A stretch of 36,821 bases of DNA from assembly GCA_964427825.1 (NCBI GenBank), contig CAYRUU010000004.1, positions 1 through 36,821 of the forward strand, given 5' to 3'. This document shows positions 1 to 6,118 of the stretch, in pieces. Position numbers and translations under genes: made by a program. Origin of the DNA: GCA-2747515 sp964427825 (lineage in GTDB: Bacteria; Patescibacteriota; Minisyncoccia; Moranbacterales; GCA-2747515). The number at the start of each line of letters is the position of its first letter. Position 1 is the stretch's first letter. Below the pieces are notes generated by a model. The model was not told the origin of the DNA. It made no database searches and saw only the letters and a program-made list of their open reading frames with translations.

Positions 1-2
1 TG

Positions 3-91
3 CGGAGAGGGTGGGATTCGAACCCACGGTCCATTCAAGAACAGACAACTGATTTCGAGTCAGTCCCATTCGACCACTCTGGCACCTCTCC
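3..91 (-). tRNA. tRNA-Ser (anticodon CGA)
   Basis: Read on the minus strand this folds as a class II tRNA. The 7-bp acceptor stem pairs GGAGAGG (bases 85-91) with CCTCTCC (bases 4-10). The anticodon stem-loop is ACTGA-CTCGAAA-TCAGT with CGA at bases 55-57. A long variable arm, as expected for serine, and a GTGGG-TTCGAAT-CCCAC T arm follow. The discriminator base is G at position 3. The next two bases read CA rather than CC, so the CCA tail is not encoded. The anticodon decodes UCG. Confidence 0.95.
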
Positions 92-195
92 TCCCGTGCG
101 CCATCCGCCACTGCAGCACTCTCCCGCGCACAAGGAAAGCCCATCAAGCATAGCACCGACACATCCTCTTTGCAATGATTTCTAGAACTCGTGTA

Positions 196-322
196 TTTTT
201 ACTGATCCGATCTTGTAGATCGGACCACTAATGGACCGGGCTGCAAGCCCGCTCCGGCGAAGTTCTATAATTTTTCTTTACTGGTCCGATTTTGTGGATC
301 GGACTCTATGTTTTTACTGATC
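196..322. repeat. Cluster of intergenic hairpins with a repeated TTTTTACTGATC unit
   Basis: The gene-free stretch from 92 to 333 holds three inverted repeats in a row. Bases 206-224 are an 8-bp perfect stem (TCCGATCT, 3-nt loop, AGATCGGA). Bases 233-255 are a 10-bp stem with one mismatch (GGACCGGGCT/AGCCCGCTCC). Bases 284-304 are a 7-bp stem (GTCCGAT/ATCGGAC) that is a variant of the first. The unit TTTTTACTGATC sits at 196-207 and 311-322, with a variant ending at 286. No ORF here looks real. It may be a dispersed intergenic repeat family or a set of decayed terminators; it cannot be assigned from one locus. Confidence 0.6.
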
Positions 323-326
323 TCAC

Positions 327-363
327 AAAAAACAGCTGTCACGGGATGATACCCATGACAGCT
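327..363 (-). terminator. Rho-independent terminator of the guanylyltransferase gene
   Basis: An inverted repeat AGCTGTCA (334-341) / TGACAGCT (356-363), extended by GGG/CCC, is followed on the minus strand by a T run (the A run at 327-332). It begins only about 7 bases past the stop codon of the upstream minus-strand gene. Confidence 0.8.
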
Positions 364-370
364 ATAAATC

Positions 371-1462
371 TCATTTTTGAGTGATACGTGTCGTGTACAC
401 CGTACCACTGTGTACGATTTGTAAAATATTCCATGCATCTCGCATGGAAACGGCACATGTGCCGTCACTGATCACGACGCACCTCTTGCATTGCAGGAAT
501 TCTACAGGCACAGATCCGATGGAGACATTTTCTGTACCTGCCTTGCGCAGGTGTGTGATGGCAAAATCATAAATCTGCTCCGCCGTGCCAAGGTCCGCCC
601 ATGGACCGATCGTGCACTGTACTACACGCAATGAAGGCCACACCTCCTCTTGACTCAAAAGCGCATGCCCAATAGAGGTCGTGCGCAATCTTTGGTAGGC
701 CTCCGCGGAAATCTCGTCTCCCGAAATCACGCTGTGGATTGCCGGCAAATACTCTTGTGCCAGATCCAATAGTGTGCCTGGACAACACGTGATGATGCCA
801 AGACTATAGCGAACCTCACCAGAACCGCCATGCACCATTGCATCAAAAACCTCCCGCGTGGGTTTCTCCACGAATTGTCCCACACGAAAGACCGGGTAAT
901 GATCCAGGTCCGCGACAACGAGATGCCCAAGTGCATCATTAAGTGTTTGGTGTGAGGGTACACCAGCAAGCGCAATCACATCATACGATCGCTGCACAGT
1001 GTCATACAACATCTTGAGCATGCGAAAATACTCCACACTATCCTCGCGCAACATAAAATGATCCGCCGGCACAAACGTCAACACATCCTGACTGTAGCGG
1101 TCATAAAGCATTTGTGTTGCATACACGATTGCCGCCGCAGTATCGCGCCGCGCGGGATCAATGATCAAGTGCTCCACAACGTAACGCGACGCATCTTCCT
1201 CGGATAGATTCATTTCTCGCACAACAACGCTCTGCAGCTGCTCAAGAACCAGCTGCCGGAAATCCTCGGTTGTTGCCACATAAATTTCGCTGCAGTTCGC
1301 TGATCGCAAGCATCGACGAAATGTCGCCTGGAGTAACGTTTGCCCGGTGTTGAAAATGTCGTGAAATTGTTTCGGTCGATGCTCATCGTAAATTGGCACC
1401 AACCGACTGCCGCTACCGCCCGCCAAAATGACAATAATGTGCTTCTCCCTTGCAAGACTCAT
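371..1462 (-). CDS. manC: Mannose-1-phosphate guanylyltransferase (ManC/GMP type, single domain)
   Basis: Predicted to make GDP-mannose from mannose-1-phosphate and GTP in the cytoplasm. The 363-residue protein has the nucleotidyltransferase loop LAGGSGSRL (residues 13-21) followed by RPKQF, the VPADH segment (131-135) and FVEKP (197-201), all typical of the sugar-nucleotide pyrophosphorylase fold and of mannose enzymes in particular. It stops where the C-terminal cupin isomerase domain of bifunctional ManC/AlgA would begin, so it should be monofunctional. The usual Trp after the loop (RLWP) is Val here. The ATG at 1460-1462 is chosen because AAGGAGG lies 5-6 bases upstream; an in-frame GTG one codon earlier is too close to it. 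The gene has its own promoter and terminator, so it is a single-gene unit. The glucose-1-phosphate nucleotidyltransferase family is the main alternative, but FVEKP and PKQF favour mannose. Confidence 0.85.
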   Translation of the reverse strand: MSLAREKHIIVILAGGSGSRLVPIYDEHRPKQFHDIFNTGQTLLQATFRRCLRSANCSEIYVATTEDFRQLVLEQLQSVVVREMNLSEEDASRYVVEHLIIDPARRDTAAAIVYATQMLYDRYSQDVLTFVPADHFMLREDSVEYFRMLKMLYDTVQRSYDVIALAGVPSHQTLNDALGHLVVADLDHYPVFRVGQFVEKPTREVFDAMVHGGSGEVRYSLGIITCCPGTLLDLAQEYLPAIHSVISGDEISAEAYQRLRTTSIGHALLSQEEVWPSLRVVQCTIGPWADLGTAEQIYDFAITHLRKAGTENVSIGSVPVEFLQCKRCVVISDGTCAVSMRDAWNILQIVHSGTVYTTRITQK

Positions 1463-1521
1463 CACAACCTCCTTTTTTGTTGATTGTTGTTGACTGTATT
1501 GTTGAAGAACGTCATGTCCAC

Positions 1522-1549
1522 ACTATAAACCACATTCCTCCATTGTCAA
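1522..1549 (-). promoter_or_regulatory. Sigma70-type promoter for manC
   Basis: On the minus strand TTGACA (1544-1549) and TATAGT (1522-1527) are separated by 16 bases. The start codon lies about 50 bases further on. An imperfect palindrome (CCGTAC-AC-GTACGG, 1550-1563) abuts the -35 box and could be an operator; that is a guess. Confidence 0.7.
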
Positions 1550-1566
1550 CCGTACACGTACGGAAC

Positions 1567-1604
1567 AAAAAGCCGCAACCCCCGCGCTGTGGCGGGGATT
1601 GCGG
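1567..1604 (-). terminator. Strong GC-rich terminator
   Basis: CCGCAA-c-CCCCGC (1573-1585) pairs with GCGGGG-a-TTGCGG (1592-1604), 12 bp with one mismatch. A T run follows on the minus strand (A run 1567-1571). It ends the transcript carrying the GlsB/YeaQ gene and probably the YggT gene. Confidence 0.85.
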
Positions 1605-1638
1605 TGTGTGTGAGTGATTGTCGCGACACGCATCGCTC

Positions 1639-1887
1639 CTAGCGAATCATCTTCACAACAGCGATGAGGATGATTGCGCCGATCAGTGCAACCACAAAAC
1701 TTGTGATACTGTAGGGTCCGCCCGTGGCAAAGCCCATTTGCGTCGCAATCCAATTACCGATCATGGCGCCGACAATACCGACGATCACATTAAGGATAAT
1801 TCCCTGTTGCCCATCCGTGTGCATAATCAGCGAGGCGACCCAGCCGACTACGCCACCAAAGATGAGAAAAATAATCCATGACATCAT
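1639..1887 (-). CDS. GlsB/YeaQ/YmgE family small membrane protein
   Basis: An 82-residue, very hydrophobic, glycine-rich protein with three predicted membrane helices. It matches the pattern of the transglycosylase-associated (GlsB/YeaQ/YmgE) family: an N-terminal helix with GGVVGW, then a short polar loop MHTDGQQG, then a Gly-rich helix NVIVGIVGAMIGNW. Family members are inner-membrane proteins often linked to envelope stress; the biochemical role is unknown despite the name. Two consecutive ATG codons could start it, and neither has a clear Shine-Dalgarno. It lies 34 bases downstream of the YggT-like gene on the same strand and before a strong terminator, so the two are probably co-transcribed. 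Confidence 0.8.
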   Translation of the reverse strand: MMSWIIFLIFGGVVGWVASLIMHTDGQQGIILNVIVGIVGAMIGNWIATQMGFATGGPYSITSFVVALIGAIILIAVVKMIR

Positions 1888-1921
1888 ATAATTTTTTGAG
1901 AAGAATTACACGTCCTACTCT

Positions 1922-2305
1922 CTATTGATTGAGCCCTTGTGAGACGTGATCCGGACGCTTGGAGAACGCCAAGATCAGTTTCACAATACCGTAGGCAAAC
2001 AATGCATACACAGCAATGGCAATCAGTGATGATGGTTCAAAAACTGCGGCTGTTTCCGCTCCCTTGGTGGTGGCGTTGGAAAAAATGCCGGCAAACGGCG
2101 CATTGAACGCACCAGACACGGCATAGATAAAACTCACAAATCCGCTTGCAGGATTTGCCCCCAATAGTTTAAAAATAAAACGAAGCGCCAGAAACGCTTC
2201 AATCACACCAAAGATAAAGTAGACAATGCGCCCGACCCGCGCAATATTCATACTTTTCTCAATGTCCGGATCGCCCGCCTGCTGCGGATAACCCATTGTA
2301 TCCAT
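1922..2305 (-). CDS. YggT-family-like membrane protein
   Basis: A 127-residue protein with a short polar N-terminus (about 20 residues), then helices near residues 24-47, 54-74 and 92-115. The pattern ARVGRIVYFIFGVIEAFLALRF, then a loop, then SGAFNAPFAGIF resembles the YggT family of integral membrane proteins, whose bacterial members occur near cell-division or osmotic-stress genes. No catalytic residues can be seen. It lies between the P-type ATPase gene and the GlsB/YeaQ gene on the same strand. A second in-frame ATG is at codon 4. No Shine-Dalgarno is apparent. Function is not established. Confidence 0.65.
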   Translation of the reverse strand: MDTMGYPQQAGDPDIEKSMNIARVGRIVYFIFGVIEAFLALRFIFKLLGANPASGFVSFIYAVSGAFNAPFAGIFSNATTKGAETAAVFEPSSLIAIAVYALFAYGIVKLILAFSKRPDHVSQGLNQ

Positions 2306-2389
2306 AGTAGTTATGCGTTACATATTACCCTATAATGAAGAATACCATAAAACACCACTTTCGCAAAGTCGCTGCATAACACCACAGCA

Positions 2390-4927
2390 CTATGTCGCGC
2401 GCCACGCACGCACTGCACTGCTAAATCCGCTAAACACACCGACAATGCCCACAGTCACAATGGCGGCACCGACGCCATGCCACAGTGTCGGCGATGCGAC
2501 ATGGAACATCGTGCGTAGAAAGGGCACGGCAAAAAGACAACACAGTGCAAGCATCGCCGCACCACTCACCCACCACAGCACGTGATTGCCGACTATGGTT
2601 GCCGTACCATGTGCGGACACATTAACAAAAATCAGCGCCACATTGCCCACGACAAGCGCAATCAATGTCACTCCGCGCACCACATCCACATCCAGACCAT
2701 CATGCAACGCCCACAGAAATACCACCATCGCCGCAAAAAACACACCCACACCTTCCACGATACTACGCACGAACATCCGCCCAGAAAAAAGCGACTGCTG
2801 CAAGGAGCGTGGCGCGCGACGCATAATGCCCTTGTCTGCCGACTGCGATTCAAATACTAGCGAACAAGCGGGGTCAATAATGAGTTCCAAAAAGGCAATG
2901 TGTACCGGCATGAGCATCGGCGGCAAATGAAACACCACCGGCAAAAACGCCATGCCGGCGATCGGTACGTGTACGGAAATGATATAGCTGACAGCTTTTT
3001 TGATGTTGTCGTAAATACGACGCCCCATACGAATGCCCGCAACAATAGATGTGAAACGGTCATCCAAAAGGACGATATCTGCTGCTTCACGTGCGACATC
3101 CGTGCCACGCGCGCCCATGGCAATACCCACATGCGCCGCCGTTAGCGCCGGCGCGTCATTCACACCATCCCCCGTCATCGCCACCACAGCACCATTCTCT
3201 TTGAGTGCGTTCACAATTGCCAGCTTTTGTTGCGGCATAACCCGCGCAAACACCGACACACCGCGCACGCACATGCGCAATGTCTTGGTATCACATGCTG
3301 CAATGTCCGCACCGGTCATGACCACTTGTGGATCGCGCAAGCCTGCCTCGCGCGCAATCGTCTGCGCCGTACCGGCATAATCTCCCGTGATCATCACCAC
3401 GTCCACACCGGCACGTGCACACTCCGCAACCGCTTCCGGCACATCATCGCGCACCGGATCGGCAAAGGCCAAGAGACCCACAAACGTAAACTGATAGTCA
3501 TGGACATTGTCTGTGCGCTGCACATCCGCGCGCGACGCACGTGCCGCAGCAACACCCAACACACGCCACCCACGCTGCGACAGCTGCTCAAGATCCTCGC
3601 TGAGCGCCGCAGCGGCGGTATCGTCCATATGACACAAATCCACAATCGCCTCCGGTGCACCCTTGACCGCAATCGTACATTGATCATCACCTTCGCGTTC
3701 CCATGCGCGCGCCACCGCCAGCATGGCATCCGACAGCGGATATTCGCGCATCATGGTTTTACGCGCTTGCATAAACGCCGCACATTCCGCACGCGACGCC
3801 ACCGCATCCACAATGCCACGCTCCAAAGGATCAAATGGGGACTCCTGACTTGCCAGCGCCGCAATTTCAATCAACCTCTGTCCTTCTGCCTCCAGTGGTG
3901 ACGCGGCGTCACACATACGCATCGCGCCGTCGTACACGATGGCGCGCAACCGCATAACATTTTTCGTCAATGTGCCCGTCTTGTCCACACACAGCACATT
4001 TGCCGCACCCAACGTCTCAATCGCCGCCGTGTTGCGCAGCAAGACATTTTTTGTGGACATGCGCCACGCACCGATGGCAAGAAACACTGTGAGTACCACA
4101 CTGAATTCCTCCGGAAGCAGCGCCATACTAAGTGACAATCCGCTCAACACGCCCTGCATCCAATCGCCCCAAAAGACGCCATACACCACAACAACAGCGC
4201 CACACAAGACAACACTCATCACCGCAACAACACGCACCAATCGCGCCACCTCTTTGGTCAAAAGCGGACGCTCCTGACGAATGGTCGCCAACGATGTCCC
4301 GATTGTGCCAATCTGCGTTTGTGCGCCGGTTGCCGTCACACGTATCGTGGCATGCCCCTGCGTCACCATCGTCCCCGAAAACACACACCCACGATCGTCA
4401 CCGCCGGGCGTGTCGCACACCTCATTGTCGCGCCCCACGCGCTTGCGGACGGCAAGCGATTCACCGGTCAAGATGGATTCTTCCACCATCAGCGACATCA
4501 TCGCCACCACAACACCGTCTGCCGGAACACGATCACCTTCCGCAATCTTGACGATATCACCGGGCACAATTTCGCGCACCGGCACACGCACCTCCGCACC
4601 GTCGCGCATCACGCGCGCCGTGCCACTCGCCAACACTTTCAACGCATCCAATGCACGCGTGGTCTTGCGCTGCTGATAGAACGTGATGCCGATCACCACA
4701 AACACAAAGAGTAGCAGTACGCCCGCATCCATCTTCTCCCCCAAAAACCAATACAATGCCCCCGCAATAAGCAGGAGGATGATCATCGGACTGCTGATCA
4801 CACTCCACAAAATCCGCACCATACCATCGCGACGCTCCGACGGCAGCGCATTGTCCCCATGCTTTTGCAGTGCCGCGCGCGCCTGTGCCGCTGTGAGACC
4901 TTGCGGAGAGAGTTTTTGTTGTGACAT
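2390..4927 (-). CDS. P-type ATPase, cation-transporting (P2-like)
   Basis: An ATP-driven ion pump of the inner membrane, 845 residues, complete. In order it shows the N-terminal cation-ATPase domain (residues 8-60), the actuator motif LTGES (153-157), the M4 motif PEEF (272-275), the phosphorylation site DKTGTLT (315-321, with Asp315 phosphorylated), a nucleotide-binding domain and the hinge MTGDGVNDAPAL, then a six-helix C-terminal membrane part. M4 carries PEEF where SERCA-type calcium pumps have PEGLP. M6 reads ELIIDPACSLVFE, a signature of a bacterial P2-like group whose ion is poorly defined, so calcium, magnesium or another cation cannot be decided. It starts 11 bases after the Nudix gene's stop codon and is probably co-transcribed with it. 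No Shine-Dalgarno precedes the ATG. Confidence 0.9.
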   Translation of the reverse strand: MSQQKLSPQGLTAAQARAALQKHGDNALPSERRDGMVRILWSVISSPMIILLLIAGALYWFLGEKMDAGVLLLFVFVVIGITFYQQRKTTRALDALKVLASGTARVMRDGAEVRVPVREIVPGDIVKIAEGDRVPADGVVVAMMSLMVEESILTGESLAVRKRVGRDNEVCDTPGGDDRGCVFSGTMVTQGHATIRVTATGAQTQIGTIGTSLATIRQERPLLTKEVARLVRVVAVMSVVLCGAVVVVYGVFWGDWMQGVLSGLSLSMALLPEEFSVVLTVFLAIGAWRMSTKNVLLRNTAAIETLGAANVLCVDKTGTLTKNVMRLRAIVYDGAMRMCDAASPLEAEGQRLIEIAALASQESPFDPLERGIVDAVASRAECAAFMQARKTMMREYPLSDAMLAVARAWEREGDDQCTIAVKGAPEAIVDLCHMDDTAAAALSEDLEQLSQRGWRVLGVAAARASRADVQRTDNVHDYQFTFVGLLAFADPVRDDVPEAVAECARAGVDVVMITGDYAGTAQTIAREAGLRDPQVVMTGADIAACDTKTLRMCVRGVSVFARVMPQQKLAIVNALKENGAVVAMTGDGVNDAPALTAAHVGIAMGARGTDVAREAADIVLLDDRFTSIVAGIRMGRRIYDNIKKAVSYIISVHVPIAGMAFLPVVFHLPPMLMPVHIAFLELIIDPACSLVFESQSADKGIMRRAPRSLQQSLFSGRMFVRSIVEGVGVFFAAMVVFLWALHDGLDVDVVRGVTLIALVVGNVALIFVNVSAHGTATIVGNHVLWWVSGAAMLALCCLFAVPFLRTMFHVASPTLWHGVGAAIVTVGIVGVFSGFSSAVRAWRAT

Positions 4928-4938
4928 AGTAAAAAATG

Positions 4939-5472
4939 TTACAATAGCCCAAGCGCGTCCAAGCCCAGAAACGCCACGTCCACATCCGTCATCACATTAC
5001 CGCGACGCACAAGTGTTTTAAAATCCTTCATCGGCACAAGACGCACCTCCAAAAATTCTCGCTCATCAGGCTGTGGATCCTGCACTTTCACACAATCCGT
5101 CGCTACAAAACAGTAGCGCTGCAATGTGGAATACCCACACGACCATGTCTGTGCCACAAAACGCATGTGTCCTTTATAGCCCGTTTCTTCTAAAAGTTTA
5201 CGTGCCGCGGCATCCATCGGATCCGCGTCATCATCCATGCCACCACCCGGCAACTCGTGTAGCACAGCATCGGGACCTGGACGATACTGTGTGACCAAAA
5301 TCACCTCGTGCTTTACAGTCAAAGCCAACGTACACACCACGGGACCTTCTTTTTTGATATAGTAGTCCGCTTGCGTATTGTTCGGCAGCATAAAACGCAC
5401 ACGCTCCACGGCACGCCCGTATTTGCGAAACACTTCTTCCCGTTCTAACGACTTCCATTTTTCCATTGTCAT
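4939..5472 (-). CDS. Nudix hydrolase (ADP-ribose pyrophosphatase-like)
   Basis: A 177-residue Nudix-fold protein likely to hydrolyse a nucleoside diphosphate linked to another group; the architecture is closest to ADP-ribose/sugar-nucleotide pyrophosphatases. The Nudix box begins at GGGMDDDADP and ends RKLLEETGY. The metal-binding EE pair is intact, but the first conserved Glu is Ala and the RE pair reads RK, so the box is slightly divergent. The N-terminal part (VCTLALTVKHEVILVTQYRP) is the typical strand pair ahead of the box. It heads the probable operon Nudix-ATPase. The ATG has no Shine-Dalgarno; a second ATG at codon 3 is also possible. The upstream region has a TATACT at 5501-5506 (minus strand) without a convincing -35. 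Confidence 0.88.
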   Translation of the reverse strand: MTMEKWKSLEREEVFRKYGRAVERVRFMLPNNTQADYYIKKEGPVVCTLALTVKHEVILVTQYRPGPDAVLHELPGGGMDDDADPMDAAARKLLEETGYKGHMRFVAQTWSCGYSTLQRYCFVATDCVKVQDPQPDEREFLEVRLVPMKDFKTLVRRGNVMTDVDVAFLGLDALGLL

Positions 5473-5560
5473 ACAATAATCCCATGCTCTTTACCACTTT
5501 AGTATACTCTACCGCAGCAAAAAAACCTATGCCGTGCGATGAAATAATGGCACGTAAAAT

Positions 5561-5589
5561 TTGACTGATTCTATTTTTTGTGCTATAAA
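5561..5589 (+). promoter_or_regulatory. Promoter for the zinc-ribbon gene
   Basis: TTGACT (5561-5566) and TATAAA (5584-5589) are separated by exactly 17 bases. The start codon follows about 75 bases downstream, with AAAGGAG in front of it. Confidence 0.75.
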
Positions 5590-5664
5590 ACCTTATACAT
5601 TGAAAATTCTTTAAAAAATTAAAAGGGTAGGTAAAATTCAACCTCAACACTAAAGGAGTATTCC

Positions 5665-6021
5665 ATGCCACAAACCATTATCACCTATTGGCAAAAAGAA
5701 ATGCTTCCCGTAGACTTTAACCAACAGGAATCTAATCTCCTCATCTTCATTTATGAGGAGTTGCGTGTTCTACGGAACATGCACCAAGCAACGATTGACC
5801 GCTACGAGGGAGTCTTCGGACAGAAACATCCCGAACTCCAAAAAAATGCAACCAAAGCACAGGTGTGGGTGGATGCGTGTAAAAAAATCATGACCGCATG
5901 TAAATCCCTACGTGGGGATTGGACCTGCCTGTGCGGCAAAGACCTTCTTGTACGTGACATAGTCACGTACCAAGAGCCCCTTTGCCCTGCATGCAGGGCA
6001 CAGTACTATTATATCATATGA
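5665..6021 (+). CDS. Small zinc-ribbon protein of unknown function
   Basis: A 118-residue protein that I do not recognise. The first 80 residues look helical and mixed-charge. The C-terminus has a CxC-x16-CxxC pattern (CLCG ... CPAC), a likely four-cysteine zinc knuckle/ribbon, then ends in an aromatic tail (QYYYII). It could be a DksA/TraR-like or other nucleic-acid-binding zinc protein, but no diagnostic motif supports this. The ATG has a strong Shine-Dalgarno (AAAGGAG, 7-8 bases upstream), unusual in this window. It has its own promoter and terminator, so it is a single-gene unit flanked by a divergent Nudix gene and a co-oriented recG. Base composition looks somewhat more A/T-rich than its neighbours. 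Two perfect palindromes lie inside its 3' end. Confidence 0.75.
   Translation: MPQTIITYWQKEMLPVDFNQQESNLLIFIYEELRVLRNMHQATIDRYEGVFGQKHPELQKNATKAQVWVDACKKIMTACKSLRGDWTCLCGKDLLVRDIVTYQEPLCPACRAQYYYII
5950..6000. repeat. Two perfect inverted repeats inside the zinc-ribbon CDS
   Basis: GTACGTGAC-ata-GTCACGTAC (5950-5970) is a 9-bp perfect stem with a 3-base loop. TGCCCTGCATGCAGGGCA (5983-6000) is an 18-base perfect palindrome. Both lie within the coding sequence for the segment between and around the zinc knuckles, and just ahead of the terminator at 6028. Confidence 0.85.
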
Positions 6022-6027
6022 GACCCC

Positions 6028-6064
6028 GCGCAAGCCGCCTCGCCGGCTTGCGCATTCTTTTTTA
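6028..6064 (+). terminator. Rho-independent terminator after the zinc-ribbon gene
   Basis: GCGCAAGCCG (6028-6037) and CGGCTTGCGC (6044-6053) form a perfect 10-bp stem with a 6-base loop. It is followed by ATTCTTTTTTTAT. Confidence 0.92.
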
Positions 6065-6073
6065 TGCTATACT
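6065..6073 (+). promoter_or_regulatory. Extended -10 promoter for recG
   Basis: TGCTATACT is an extended -10 element (TGN before TATACT) with no good -35. It directly abuts the preceding terminator's T run. The predicted transcript start falls near 6080, at the foot of a small hairpin (GTCGGAC-tt-GTCCGGC, 6080-6095). Confidence 0.6.
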
Positions 6074-6118
6074 AAAATCGTCGGACTTGTCCGGCGGTGT
6101 TTTTGATTAACAACAGCC

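Noticed and set aside
3227..3901. A 224-codon plus-strand frame inside the P-type ATPase gene
   Set aside because: Antisense to conserved ATPase motifs; His/Arg-rich composition typical of shadow frames.
371..6021. Alternative genetic code with UGA as glycine
   Set aside because: manC, the GT4 gene and the zinc-ribbon gene end at UGA where the family ends or where a terminator or convergent gene follows, so UGA is a stop.
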